Below are positions 1 through 6,147 of a DNA stretch of 12,402 nucleotides, piece by piece (position 1 is the stretch's first letter; each line of letters opens with the position of its first letter). The DNA is taken from assembly GCA_902489855.1 (NCBI GenBank), contig CABUBS010000050.1, positions 1 to 12,402 of the forward strand, given 5' to 3'. This stretch comes from an uncultured Collinsella sp. (GTDB lineage Bacteria > Actinomycetota > Coriobacteriia > Coriobacteriales > Coriobacteriaceae). Made by a program: the position numbers and the translations under genes. The notes under the pieces were generated by a model. It was not told where the DNA came from and did not search any database. It worked only from the letters and a program-made list of their open reading frames with translations.

Positions 1-2
1 CC

Positions 3-362
3 GCCAAGGCCCGCAATGCGAATCCCTCGGTACCCCATGCACCCGCCGCCGGTATGGGTGATCTGGACGATCTGCCGCATCGAGGATTCGAATGCTTTAA
101 CACAGCACTCGAATCCTGGAATCCCGACTACATGGTGCACGGACATGTGCACCAAAGCTACGGTTGCGATTTTCAGCGCGAGCGTCAGCATGTGTGTGGA
201 ACGACGATCATCAACGCCTGCGGCTATACGCAGTTTGAGCTCGACCAGACGCACTACCCCATCCGCGGCTGGCAAGCAGCCTGGCTCAACTCACAAACCA
301 TGCGCCGCGAGCTCAAACGCCACGAAGCCATCGAGTCCTCAACGGCCAGAACACCCTGGTAA
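3..362 (+). CDS. Metallophosphoesterase, C-terminal part (5' end outside window)
   Basis: The frame is open from the first bases of the window and ends at the TAA at 360-362, so this is the 3' end of a longer gene. The visible 119 residues include PHAPAAGMGDLDDLPHRGF, matching the family pattern THAP..G.GD..D..H.G, and then VHGHVH. In calcineurin-like phosphoesterases these two segments provide histidines that bind the two catalytic metal ions. The region before them, with the usual GDxH and GNHD motifs, is off the window. Substrate cannot be told from the fragment. An internal ATG at position 54 lies inside the conserved domain and is not a credible start. The gene converges with rplA and is followed at once by a hairpin and T-run. 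The family call is solid; the specific role is unknown. Confidence 0.85.
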   Translation, partial: AKARNANPSVPHAPAAGMGDLDDLPHRGFECFNTALESWNPDYMVHGHVHQSYGCDFQRERQHVCGTTIINACGYTQFELDQTHYPIRGWQAAWLNSQTMRRELKRHEAIESSTARTPW

Positions 363-363
363 C

Positions 364-401
364 CACCACAAAGAGGACACTGTCCCCTTTGTGGTGCTTT
401 T
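364..401 (+). terminator. Rho-independent terminator of the metallophosphoesterase gene
   Basis: Arms CACCACAAAG (364-373) and CTTTGTGGTG (387-396) are perfectly complementary, and part of the interior (375-379 with 381-385) can also pair. A TTTT run follows at 398-401, two bases beyond the stop codon context of the upstream gene. Confidence 0.75.
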
Positions 402-412
402 GACGCGATAGC

Positions 413-451
413 AAGAAACCCGGTCCTGCAAAAGGCAGAACCGGGTTTCTT
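413..451 (-). terminator. Terminator at the end of the rplA operon
   Basis: Arms AAGAAACCCGGT (413-424) and ACCGGGTTTCTT (440-451) form a 12-bp perfect stem 37 bases beyond the rplA stop. The T-rich part (TTTCTT) lies within the 3' arm in either orientation, so the hairpin may end transcription from both sides. It closely resembles the tuf terminator at 3276-3307. Confidence 0.75.
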
Positions 452-487
452 TAGCAATGCTTGCTGTACTCAGGCAGTAACTAGCAG

Positions 488-1195
488 TTACTCAGCCAGG
501 AAGTCACGCTGGACAGCGGGATCGACCTTGACGCCAGGGCCCATGGTGGAAGACACGGAGATGGACTTGACGTACTTGCCCTTAGCAGAAGAGGGCTTGA
601 CGCGCAGGATCTCGGTGTACAGGGCAGCGTAGTTCTCGACGAGCTGCTGCTCAGAGAAGGACTTCTTGCCCAGGGGCACATGGCAGATGCCGTAGCGGTC
701 GGCGCGGTACTCAACGCGGCCAGCCTTGAGCTCGGAGACCATCTTGGCGACGTCCATGGTCACAGTGCCGAGTTTGGGGTTCGGCATGAGGCCACGGGGA
801 CCAAGGATCTTACCGATGCGGCCAACCTTGGCCATCATGTTCGGCGTAGCGATAGCGGCGTCGAAGTTGATCTCGCCCTTCTGAATCTGGGCGACGAGCT
901 CGTCGGAACCAATGATGTCGGCGCCGGCAGCCTCAGCCTCGCGGGCCTTCTCGCCCTCGGCGAAGACGGCAACACGAACGGTCTTGCCGGTGCCGTGGGG
1001 CAGGGAGATGGAACCACGGATGTTCTGGTCAGCCTTACGAGTATCGATGCCCAGACGGAAGTGGGCCTCGACGGTCTCGTCGAACTTGGCGGTGTCGAGC
1101 TCCTTGATGAGCTTGGCAGCCTGAAGGGGGGTGTAGAGCGTGGCGCGGTCGATCTTCTCGGCAGCGGCGTTATAGCTCTTACCATGCTTAGCCAT
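488..1195 (-). CDS. rplA: 50S ribosomal protein L1
   Basis: L1 binds 23S rRNA at the base of the mobile L1 stalk, where deacylated tRNA leaves the ribosome; in many bacteria it also represses translation of its own operon. The 235-residue product has the typical L1 length and carries the family core DIIGSDELVAQIQKG, ATPNMMAKVGRIGKILGPRG and LMPNPKLGTVT. Two ATG codons lie in frame, at 1201 and 1195. An AGGAGG at 1204-1209 is only two bases from the first but eight from the second, so translation is set to start at 1195 (MAKHGKSY). It is the last gene of the operon, 117 bases after rplK, and is followed by a terminator. The usual rplJ-rplL pair does not follow. Confidence 0.97.
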   Translation of the reverse strand: MAKHGKSYNAAAEKIDRATLYTPLQAAKLIKELDTAKFDETVEAHFRLGIDTRKADQNIRGSISLPHGTGKTVRVAVFAEGEKAREAEAAGADIIGSDELVAQIQKGEINFDAAIATPNMMAKVGRIGKILGPRGLMPNPKLGTVTMDVAKMVSELKAGRVEYRADRYGICHVPLGKKSFSEQQLVENYAALYTEILRVKPSSAKGKYVKSISVSSTMGPGVKVDPAVQRDFLAE

Positions 1196-1312
1196 GTGCA
1201 TTACCTCCTGTGGTTAAACGGGCGTGAGCCCTCCCACATCGTATCGTGTGCCCTATTGCACACATTTAACGGGCACCCCGGTCGGAGCACCCGTCGTTAC
1301 CATAAGAAATCG
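1196..1312 (-). other. rplK-rplA intergenic leader with small hairpins
   Basis: This 117-base gap is long for adjacent ribosomal-protein genes. On the transcribed strand it can form GTGTGC/GCACAC (1246-1263, 6-nt loop) and GGGC-TCAC-GCCC (1220-1231) just before the rplA Shine-Dalgarno. TTAAACGGGC (1214-1223) is echoed by TTTAACGGGC (1265-1274). The structures could serve translational control or partial attenuation; no L1-binding consensus was clearly recognised. Confidence 0.3.
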
Positions 1313-1741
1313 CTACTCAGCGATGGTGACGCCCATGGAACGGGCGGTACCGGCGATGATCTTCTTGGCGGCGTCAATGTCGTTGGCATTGAGGTCCGGC
1401 ATCTTGATCTCGGCGATCTTGGTGAGCTGCTCCTGGGAGAGCTGACCAACCTTGTCGGCCTGGGGCTTAGCGGAACCAGACTTAAGGTTCAGCTCCTTCT
1501 TGATGAGGTGAGCCGCCGGCGGGGTCTTGGTGATGAAGGAGAAGGACTTATCCTCGTAGACAGAGATCTCAACGGGGATGATGTCGCCCTTCTTGTCCTG
1601 CGTCTCGGCGTTAAAGGCCTGGCAGAACTGCATGATGTTCACGCCAGCAGCGCCCAGGGCGGGGCCGACGGGAGGAGCGGGGTTAGCTGCACCAGCAGGA
1701 ATCTGGAGCTTAATGACGTTGGCAACCTTCTTCTCAGCCAT
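1313..1741 (-). CDS. rplK: 50S ribosomal protein L11
   Basis: L11 binds the GTPase-associated centre of 23S rRNA and helps couple EF-G and RelA to the ribosome. The 142-residue product has the normal length. It shows the proline-rich N-terminal segment IPAGAANPAPPVGPALGAAG and GVNIMQFCQAFN, then the RNA-binding C-terminal part with LNLKSGSAKP, IAEIKMPDLNA and GTARSMGV. In-frame ATGs lie at 1747 and 1741. The AAAGGA at 1748-1753 abuts the first and is six bases from the second, so 1741 (MAEKKV) is the likely start. The gene lies 120 bases downstream of nusG, and no clear promoter was found in that gap, so it is probably read from upstream. Confidence 0.97.
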   Translation of the reverse strand: MAEKKVANVIKLQIPAGAANPAPPVGPALGAAGVNIMQFCQAFNAETQDKKGDIIPVEISVYEDKSFSFITKTPPAAHLIKKELNLKSGSAKPQADKVGQLSQEQLTKIAEIKMPDLNANDIDAAKKIIAGTARSMGVTIAE

Positions 1742-1861
1742 GGTCATTCCTTTCGAATCACGAGTGTGAAGTACTTGCTATATCGTAAGCACGCACGTGT
1801 TAGAAGCACTCCTGAGATGAGCAGTCACAGAAGAAGCACGCTCGCGCGAACGGACGAAAAC

Positions 1862-2398
1862 TTAAGCGATGACAGCGACCTGGTTAAAGTCGAGCTCGAC
1901 CGGCGTCTCGCGGCCAAAGATCATCAGCGTGACCTTGAGCTTGCCGGCCTCGGTGTTAACCTCGGAGACCTTGCCATCAAAGTCGGTAAGCGGGCCATCG
2001 GTGACGCGGACGGACGTGCCGACCTGAATATCAACCGAGGTGCGCTTGGGCGAATCGCCCTTACCGGGACGACGAGTCATCTTGTTGTACTCGTCACGGG
2101 AAAGCGGAGCGGGCTTGCCGTTGCCGCCTAGGAAACCGGTGACGCCGGGCGTGTTGCGAACACACGTCCAAGCATCGTCATCCATCTCCATGCGGACCAG
2201 GACATAACCCGGGAAGATCTTGGAATCCTTGGTCTCGCGCTTGCCACCCTCTTTGATCTCGGTGACGCGCTCCATAGGAATCTCGATATCAAAGATACGG
2301 TCCTGCATGCCCATGGTCTCGATACGATGCTCGAGATCGGACTTTACGCGGTTCTCGTATCCGGAGTAAGTGTGAACGACGTACCAACGCTTAGACAT
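1862..2398 (-). CDS. nusG: Transcription elongation/antitermination factor NusG
   Basis: NusG binds RNA polymerase through its N-terminal NGN domain and links it to Rho or ribosomal protein S10 through its C-terminal KOW domain. The 178-residue product has the common bacterial length. The NGN domain (about 1-110) contains WYVVHTYSGYENRV, FPGYVLVRM (62-70) and VRNTPGVTGFLG (80-91). The KOW domain (about 125-178) contains VGTSVRVTDGPLTDFDG and ends in LDFNQVAVI. There is no long insertion between the domains, unlike some actinobacterial NusG proteins. The start codon is three bases from the secE stop, with a GAGGGG Shine-Dalgarno overlapping the secE end, which implies coupled translation. Confidence 0.97.
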   Translation of the reverse strand: MSKRWYVVHTYSGYENRVKSDLEHRIETMGMQDRIFDIEIPMERVTEIKEGGKRETKDSKIFPGYVLVRMEMDDDAWTCVRNTPGVTGFLGGNGKPAPLSRDEYNKMTRRPGKGDSPKRTSVDIQVGTSVRVTDGPLTDFDGKVSEVNTEAGKLKVTLMIFGRETPVELDFNQVAVIA

Positions 2399-2401
2399 GG
2401 T

Positions 2402-2740
2402 TTAGCCCCTCAATCCAGAGAACAGAGCAAGAGCCTCGCCAAAGCCAGCATCGAGCAGAGCGATGACGACGCCGACGACGACCAGAGAAGCGCAAACGAC
2501 GACCGAGTAGTTCACGAGCTCCTTCTTATCGGGCCACGTGACACGCTTCATCTCGGACTTGACCGAAGCGAAATACTTCTTGGTGCGGGCGAAGAAACCA
2601 GGCTTCTCGTTCTTCTTGGACTTCGCAGCCTTCTCGTTCTTCTTGGCAACGGCCTTCTTGGCCTCAACCTTGGAGTTGGCGGCAGCGTTGTTGGCAGGTG
2701 CCGGCTGCTGAGCCTTCTTCTTGTTCTTCTTGTTGGCCAT
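2402..2740 (-). CDS. secE: Protein translocase subunit SecE
   Basis: SecE clamps SecY in the inner-membrane protein-export channel. The 112-residue product begins with a Lys/Ala-rich, low-complexity stretch (about 1-46) that is probably disordered and cytosolic. The conserved amphipathic segment follows (KKYFASVKSEMKRVTWPDKKEL, with RVTWP at 66-70), then one membrane helix (about 77-97). This single-span form is usual outside the enterobacteria. GGAGGT lies seven bases before the ATG. The gene follows tRNA-Trp and nearly abuts nusG. The basic N-terminal extension is longer than in minimal SecE proteins but is common in actinobacteria. Confidence 0.95.
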   Translation of the reverse strand: MANKKNKKKAQQPAPANNAAANSKVEAKKAVAKKNEKAAKSKKNEKPGFFARTKKYFASVKSEMKRVTWPDKKELVNYSVVVCASLVVVGVVIALLDAGFGEALALFSGLRG

Positions 2741-2779
2741 TTGGGTTACCTCCGCGCAATGCGCTTATACATGAGTAAA

Positions 2780-2807
2780 CCGTAAGCCCCCAAGTGGGAG
2801 CTTACGG
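2780..2807 (-). terminator. Hairpin between tRNA-Trp and secE (possible attenuator or processing site)
   Basis: Arms CCGTAAGC (2780-2787) and GCTTACGG (2800-2807) pair perfectly, with a further CCC/GGG inside. On the - strand it follows the tRNA-Trp 3' end by about 10 bases and is followed by GTTTAC rather than a strong T-run. It may be a weak terminator that lowers read-through into secE-nusG, or it may mark RNA processing. Confidence 0.45.
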
Positions 2808-2816
2808 AATAATGAC

Positions 2817-2892
2817 TGGCACGCCAGGAAGGACTCGAACCCTCAACACTCGGTTTTGGAGACCGATGCTCTACCAATTGAACTACTGGCGT
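2817..2892 (-). tRNA. tRNA-Trp (anticodon CCA)
   Basis: On the - strand the acceptor ACGCCAG pairs with CTGGCGT, followed by discriminator G and an encoded CCA (2817-2819). The anticodon loop CTCCAAA sits in a CGGT/ACCG-type stem, and GGTTCGAGTCC is the T arm. It lies inside the rpmG-secE-nusG operon, a placement found across many Gram-positive bacteria, and starts 13 bases after the rpmG stop, so it must be cut from a shared transcript. Confidence 0.97.
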
Positions 2893-2905
2893 ATGTGACT
2901 AGAGA

Positions 2906-3055
2906 CTAGCGAGTCTCTTTGTGCAGCGTGTGGTGACGGCACCAGGGGCAATACTTCTTGATCTCCATACGATCAGGCATGGTCGACTTGTTCTTGGTGG
3001 TCGTATAGTTGCGGCGCTTGCACTCAGTGCACGCAAGAGTAACTAGAGTACGCAT
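2906..3055 (-). CDS. rpmG: 50S ribosomal protein L33, zinc-binding form
   Basis: L33 is a small protein of the large ribosomal subunit near the E site. The 49-residue reading frame MRTLVTLACTEC...CPWCRHHTLHKETR ends in TAG at 2906-2908. Two Cys-x-x-Cys pairs (C9/C12 and C36/C39) mark the zinc-containing 'C+' type, not the zinc-free paralogue made in low zinc. It is the first gene of the transcription unit that continues through tRNA-Trp, secE and nusG, and a strong promoter lies about 45 bases upstream. An AGGA precedes the ATG by about four bases. The match to L33 is clear over the full length. Confidence 0.95.
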   Translation of the reverse strand: MRTLVTLACTECKRRNYTTTKNKSTMPDRMEIKKYCPWCRHHTLHKETR

Positions 3056-3100
3056 GTATCCTGAACCTTTCATTTCCGCCCCGTACGGGCACGAGTTGTT

Positions 3101-3130
3101 ACTTTATCAGCTCCACATAAGTGCTGTCAA
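3101..3130 (-). promoter_or_regulatory. Promoter of the rpmG-trnW-secE-nusG-rplKA operon
   Basis: On the - strand TTGACA (3130-3125) is separated by 18 bases from TAAAGT (3106-3101), giving a predicted start near 3095 and a leader of about 40 bases to rpmG. The bases upstream of the -35 (GAGGTTTTCA) are nearly identical to those of the tRNA promoter at 4932-4961. A CCCGTACGGG palindrome lies in the leader. The rest of the 3131-3270 gap shows nothing I recognise. Confidence 0.7.
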
Positions 3131-3270
3131 TGAAAACCTCGAGTCAATTGGTTCTCGGTGGATCCATTCATATTTGGAACACATCAATGAAGCCATCGAG
3201 ATCTAATCGACGGTGCATCCAGGACCATTATCGATCCTCTCGACACCAGCAACGGCTCAATATCCATTGC

Positions 3271-3307
3271 AGAAAAGAACCCGGCACCCATATAAGTGCC
3301 GGGTTCT
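3271..3307 (-). terminator. Terminator of tuf
   Basis: Arms AGAACCCGGCAC (3276-3287) and GTGCCGGGTTCT (3296-3307) form a 12-bp perfect stem with an 8-nt loop, 28 bases past the tuf stop. On the - strand the 3' arm runs into TTCTTTTC, a U-rich tail. Confidence 0.85.
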
Positions 3308-3334
3308 CTAAGTCAGCTATATCAAAGAGCTAAT

Positions 3335-4525
3335 TTACTCAATGATCGTGGAGACGATGCCCGAACCGACGGTGTGGCCACCCTCGCGGATAGCGAAGCG
3401 CAGGCCCTCCTCCATAGCGATCGGGTGAATGAGGTCGCCCTCGATGGTGATGTGGTCACCAGGCATAGCCATCTCGGTGCCCTCGGGGAGCTTGACCGTA
3501 CCGGTAACGTCGGTGGTACGGAAGTAGAACTGAGGACGATAACCATCGAAGAACGGGGTGTGACGGCCGCCCTCCTCCTTGGTCAGAACGTAGATCTCAC
3601 CGGTGAACTTGGTGTGCGGGGTAACCGAACCGGGCTTGCAGAGAACCTGGCCGCGCTCGATGTCCTCGCGCTTGATGCCACGGAGCAGCAGACCGACGTT
3701 GTCGCCAGCCTCGCAGAAGTCCATGGACTTACGGAACATCTCGATACCGGTAACGACGGTGTTCTGGGTATCCTTGATGCCGACGATCTCGACGGGCTCG
3801 TTGAGCTTGAGCTCACCGCGCTCGACACGGCCGGTAGCAACGGTACCACGGCCGGAGATGGTCATAACGTCCTCAACGGCCATCAGGAAGGGGAGGTCGT
3901 TGTTACGAGCAGGCGTCGGGATGTACTCGTCGACGGCCTTCATGAGCTCGCGGATAGCGTCCATCCACTTGGCGTCGCCCTCGAGAGCGCCCAGAGCGGA
4001 ACCACGGATGACGGGGATGTCGTCGCCGGGGAAATCGTACTCGGAGAGGAGCTCACGGGTCTCCATCTCGACGAGGTCGATGAGCTCGTCATCGTCGACC
4101 ATGTCGCACTTGTTCAGGAAGACGACGATGTAGGGAACGCCGACCTGACGGGCGAGCAGGATGTGCTCGCGGGTCTGAGCCATGGGGCCGTCGGTAGCGG
4201 CGATGACCAGGATAGCGCCGTCCATCTGAGCAGCACCGGTGATCATGTTCTTGACGTAGTCAGCGTGGCCCGGGCAGTCAACGTGAGCGTAGTGACGGGC
4301 AGCAGTCTCGTACTCGACGTGGGAGACGGAGATCGTAATGCCGCGCTCGCGCTCCTCGGGAGCCTTGTCGATGTTCTCGAACGCAGTGAAGTCAGCCTTG
4401 CAGCCCTCGGTCTCGGAGAGAACCTTGGTGATGGCGGCGGTCAGCGTGGTCTTGCCGTGGTCGACGTGACCAATGGTGCCGATGTTAACATGCGGCTTAG
4501 TGCGCTCAAACTTCTCTTTGGCCAT
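3335..4525 (-). CDS. tuf: Elongation factor Tu
   Basis: EF-Tu delivers aminoacyl-tRNA to the ribosomal A site in its GTP form. The product from 4525 is 396 residues, the normal length. The G domain shows G1 GHVDHGKT (19-26), ERERGITI (58-65), G3 DCPGHADY (83-90), G4 NKCD (138-141) and G5 SALGAL (176-181). The beta-barrel domains 2 and 3 follow, ending in IREGGHTVGSGIVSTIIE. The frame remains open upstream to another ATG at 4594, but that adds a non-homologous leader through the promoter region. AGGAGG (4531-4536) five bases before 4525 and the family N-terminus MAKEKFERTKPHVN fix the start. It is not flanked by fusA or rpsL, so it is a detached tuf copy followed by the rpmG operon. Confidence 0.98.
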   Translation of the reverse strand: MAKEKFERTKPHVNIGTIGHVDHGKTTLTAAITKVLSETEGCKADFTAFENIDKAPEERERGITISVSHVEYETAARHYAHVDCPGHADYVKNMITGAAQMDGAILVIAATDGPMAQTREHILLARQVGVPYIVVFLNKCDMVDDDELIDLVEMETRELLSEYDFPGDDIPVIRGSALGALEGDAKWMDAIRELMKAVDEYIPTPARNNDLPFLMAVEDVMTISGRGTVATGRVERGELKLNEPVEIVGIKDTQNTVVTGIEMFRKSMDFCEAGDNVGLLLRGIKREDIERGQVLCKPGSVTPHTKFTGEIYVLTKEEGGRHTPFFDGYRPQFYFRTTDVTGTVKLPEGTEMAMPGDHITIEGDLIHPIAMEEGLRFAIREGGHTVGSGIVSTIIE

Positions 4526-4568
4526 AAAGCCCTCCTCTAAACAGGTCGTCCCCGGACGGGACTTTGCC

Positions 4569-4574
4569 TTTATA
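4569..4574 (-). promoter_or_regulatory. Candidate extended -10 promoter of tuf
   Basis: On the - strand TATAAA is preceded by TGG, giving the extended -10 form TGnTATAAA, about 43 bases before the tuf ATG. No good -35 lies 16-18 bases upstream; that position falls in the loop of the hairpin at 4580-4610. The promoter is plausible but rests on one element. Confidence 0.4.
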
Positions 4575-4579
4575 CCATA

Positions 4580-4610
4580 GTGGCCTCTCAACATACTATT
4601 GAGAAGCCAC
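4580..4610 (-). terminator. Hairpin between the tRNA cluster and tuf
   Basis: Arms GTGGCCTCTCAA (4580-4591) and TTGAGAAGCCAC (4599-4610) pair over 12 positions with a single mismatch (a wobble as - strand RNA) around a 7-nt loop. It lies 11 bases beyond the CCA end of tRNA-Met. No T-run follows on the - strand, so it may be a processing or Rho-type end rather than a classical terminator. Confidence 0.45.
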
Positions 4611-4621
4611 CGTGTTACCTA

Positions 4622-4698
4622 TGGTAGCGGTGACTGGATTCGAACCAGTGACGCCACGGGTATGAACCGTGTGCTCTAACCAACTGAGCTACACCGCC
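4622..4698 (-). tRNA. tRNA-Met (anticodon CAT), elongator type
   Basis: On the - strand the acceptor GGCGGTG pairs with CACCGCT (first pair G-U), then discriminator A and an encoded CCA. The anticodon stem CACGG/CCGTG carries the loop TTCATAC. It lacks the three G-C pairs beside the anticodon that mark initiator tRNA, and the D arm GCTCAGTTGGTTAGAGC matches elongator tRNA-Met. A tRNA-Ile with modified CAU is possible but less likely. Confidence 0.93.
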
Positions 4699-4701
4699 GG
4701 A

Positions 4702-4777
4702 TGGAGCCTGCAACCAGACTTGAACTGGTGACCTCTTCGTTACCAACGAAGTGCTCTACCGACTGAGCTATACAGGC
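4702..4777 (-). tRNA. tRNA-Thr (anticodon GGT)
   Basis: On the - strand GCCTGTA pairs with TGCAGGC, followed by discriminator T and an encoded CCA. The anticodon loop TTGGTAA sits in a TTCG/CGAA-type stem, and the T arm is CCAGTTCAAGTCTGG. It lies between tRNA-Tyr and tRNA-Met, three bases from the latter, so all three form one transcript. Confidence 0.95.
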
Positions 4778-4787
4778 ACTTGACGGG

Positions 4788-4869
4788 TGGGAGCTATAGG
4801 ATTCGAACCTATGTAGGCAGAGCCAACGGGTTTACAGCCCGTCCCCATTAACCACTCGGGCAAACTCCC
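4788..4869 (-). tRNA. tRNA-Tyr (anticodon GTA)
   Basis: On the - strand GGGAGTT pairs with AGCTCCC. The anticodon loop CTGTAAA lies in an ACGGG/CCCGT stem, followed by a long class II variable arm and the T arm TAGGTTCGAATCCTA. The discriminator A is followed by CCC, so CCA is not encoded, unlike the other tRNA genes in the window. It is the first gene of the Tyr-Thr-Met transcript. Confidence 0.95.
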
Positions 4870-4931
4870 AATCGTTCAAGTATCCGCAGGTCCTTTGGTC
4901 TTTTGGACCGCCGCCCCCGCGAACGAAAAAG

Positions 4932-4961
4932 ATAATACGATGCAACCTTGGGGGCTGTCAA
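4932..4961 (-). promoter_or_regulatory. Promoter of the Tyr-Thr-Met tRNA operon
   Basis: On the - strand TTGACA (4961-4956) and TATTAT (4937-4932) are separated by 18 bases, followed by a G+C-rich stretch near the expected start. Eleven of twelve hexamer bases match consensus. The sequence upstream of the -35 (AGAGGTTTTCG) nearly repeats that of the rpmG promoter. Confidence 0.8.
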
Positions 4962-5177
4962 CGAAAACCTCTAGATACACGGTGCCGGGCGTATCTATAT
5001 AGCCGTGACCTGCGGTTTTGTTGAGTTTGGATATGAAGGACGGTGGTTTTGGATACTGAGGTGACGTTTCCCGAGGTAACACTTTGTCACGGTGGAGTAC
5101 ATCTGCAGCATCGACCTTCGATACCGACCCTCTTGCACTATTACATAGGTCACGATCGTGCTTCCACGGCACGTTCA
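4962..5177. other. Non-coding stretch upstream of the tRNA promoter
   Basis: No credible gene is seen here. A 121-codon frame on the - strand (4876-5241) crosses the tRNA promoter and one arm of an inverted repeat, has no family features, and is judged spurious. Apart from the promoter block at the left edge, I recognise nothing in this segment. Confidence 0.5.
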
Positions 5178-5238
5178 AGCGTGGATAATCTCCCGCTTTT
5201 AGCGCGGCTCTAAGCCCAAAGCGGAGATTATCCACGCT
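5178..5238. repeat. Large inverted repeat with GTGGATAATCTCC arms
   Basis: The left arm (5178-5199, AGCGTGGATAATCTCCCGC then TTT) and right arm (5218-5238) are complementary over 21 positions, differing by one inserted G, around an 18-nt loop. It lies 31 bases beyond the stop of the RpiR gene and could end its transcript, but the motif TCCACGCT recurs near 9281-9341, so it may be a dispersed element. TTATCCACG in the arms resembles a DnaA box with one mismatch. Confidence 0.7.
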
Positions 5239-5257
5239 CATTCTCCAGACGGGAGAA
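5227..5257. repeat. Dispersed repeat copy with TTCTCC/GGAGAA hairpin
   Basis: ATTATCCACGCTC followed by TTCTCC-AGACG-GGAGAA (5241-5257) forms a perfect 6-bp stem. Bases 5227-5256 match 9278-9307 at 26 of 30 positions. The first half doubles as the right arm of the larger inverted repeat. Confidence 0.55.
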
Positions 5258-5268
5258 CTATAGAGCCG

Positions 5269-6105
5269 CTACTGCTCGGGCCAGACCAAAGTAGACCCAT
5301 AGAGCGGCTCCCCCTTGGTGCAGGGGTAGCGACTCAAGTAACACGACGATAGCAAGTCGAAGAAATAGGTCATGGCGTATTTCGAATAAACGCCGAGTCG
5401 GTCAATTCCGTTTCCCGCATTACCAAGACGACATACACGGTCAAAAGACCTCGATTTGTCATCGTTGCTAAACGCAGTAATTAGAATCTTCCTGCCCGAA
5501 CGGCAATCAAGATACTCACGCGCCTGGGACGCAAATAGCCCGGAGACCGATACGAGAATTATCAATGACTGCGAAGCGTCTCCCATGTTTTTCAATTCCG
5601 CGACGTTAGCCCCAGCAACTATGCGAACTATCTTGCCCGCATAAAACATTTCCTGCTGAAATCGTACGAGATTGGCGCTCACATTATTGGTGCACCAGAT
5701 TTCAACGTTTTTATGGCCATCAATTTCGTCGGCAAGGTGCTTAATAGCGATATCGGACACGCCGCTTTCAACCTCAGCGAACATCTCGATCATGCGAACG
5801 TCGAGCTCTGCCCTGTACTCCTCGTAGCCAAATTCCTCCTCTCGATGGCTTAAGTCGCTTGGAAAGACTGATTGAGTAAATGATTCTTTCAAATCGCTAA
5901 GAGACTGGTAGCCCAATCGATTGCAGAAACGACGAACAGCGGAACGGGTCACGAATGCATCGCGGGTTATTGTGGCAACATTGATTTCGCTCGAACGCCT
6001 AATGTGAGCGATGAGATATCGAGCGATGGCGGCATCGTTTGACCCAAACTCGCTGTTGATGATGGAGCTAATGCGATTGAGCACATCGAAGTCATTGATA
6101 TTCAC
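5269..6105 (-). CDS. MurR/RpiR-family transcriptional regulator
   Basis: RpiR-type regulators bind DNA through an N-terminal helix-turn-helix and sense sugar phosphates through a C-terminal SIS domain. The HTH is clear: INVATITRDAFVTRSAV then RRFCNRLGYQSLSDLK, the family pattern S..TV.RFC..LG..G...LK. The SIS domain follows (about residues 134-252 from the GTG), with LVSVSGL at its phosphosugar loop. I place the start at GTG 6105 because AAAGAGGG lies five bases upstream; this gives 278 residues. An in-frame ATG at 6144 gives 291 but has no Shine-Dalgarno. The gene is divergent from the phospho-beta-glycosidase gene, so it probably controls that operon and itself. The coding region looks more A+T-rich than the ribosomal genes beside it. 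Confidence 0.88.
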   Translation of the reverse strand: MNINDFDVLNRISSIINSEFGSNDAAIARYLIAHIRRSSEINVATITRDAFVTRSAVRRFCNRLGYQSLSDLKESFTQSVFPSDLSHREEEFGYEEYRAELDVRMIEMFAEVESGVSDIAIKHLADEIDGHKNVEIWCTNNVSANLVRFQQEMFYAGKIVRIVAGANVAELKNMGDASQSLIILVSVSGLFASQAREYLDCRSGRKILITAFSNDDKSRSFDRVCRLGNAGNGIDRLGVYSKYAMTYFFDLLSSCYLSRYPCTKGEPLYGSTLVWPEQ

Positions 6106-6147
6106 GTGATCCCTCTTTCCGCTCTCCTCGAAATCATAGTTCATTTA

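Noticed and set aside
680..2131. Long open frame (483 codons) on the + strand
   Set aside because: It lies antisense to rplA, rplK and nusG, is rich in Leu, Gly, Asp and Val as expected from reverse-reading biased codons, and resembles no family.
3296..4540. 414-codon open frame on the + strand
   Set aside because: It is antisense to tuf over its full length. Strong codon bias in tuf keeps the opposite frame free of stops.
5178..5238. Possible chromosomal origin from DnaA-box-like TTATCCACG
   Set aside because: Only one-mismatch boxes, few in number, no AT-rich unwinding region and no dnaA or dnaN nearby.
4876..5241. 121-codon frame on the - strand
   Set aside because: It covers the tRNA promoter and a hairpin arm, has no ribosome-binding site or domain, and is of mixed composition.
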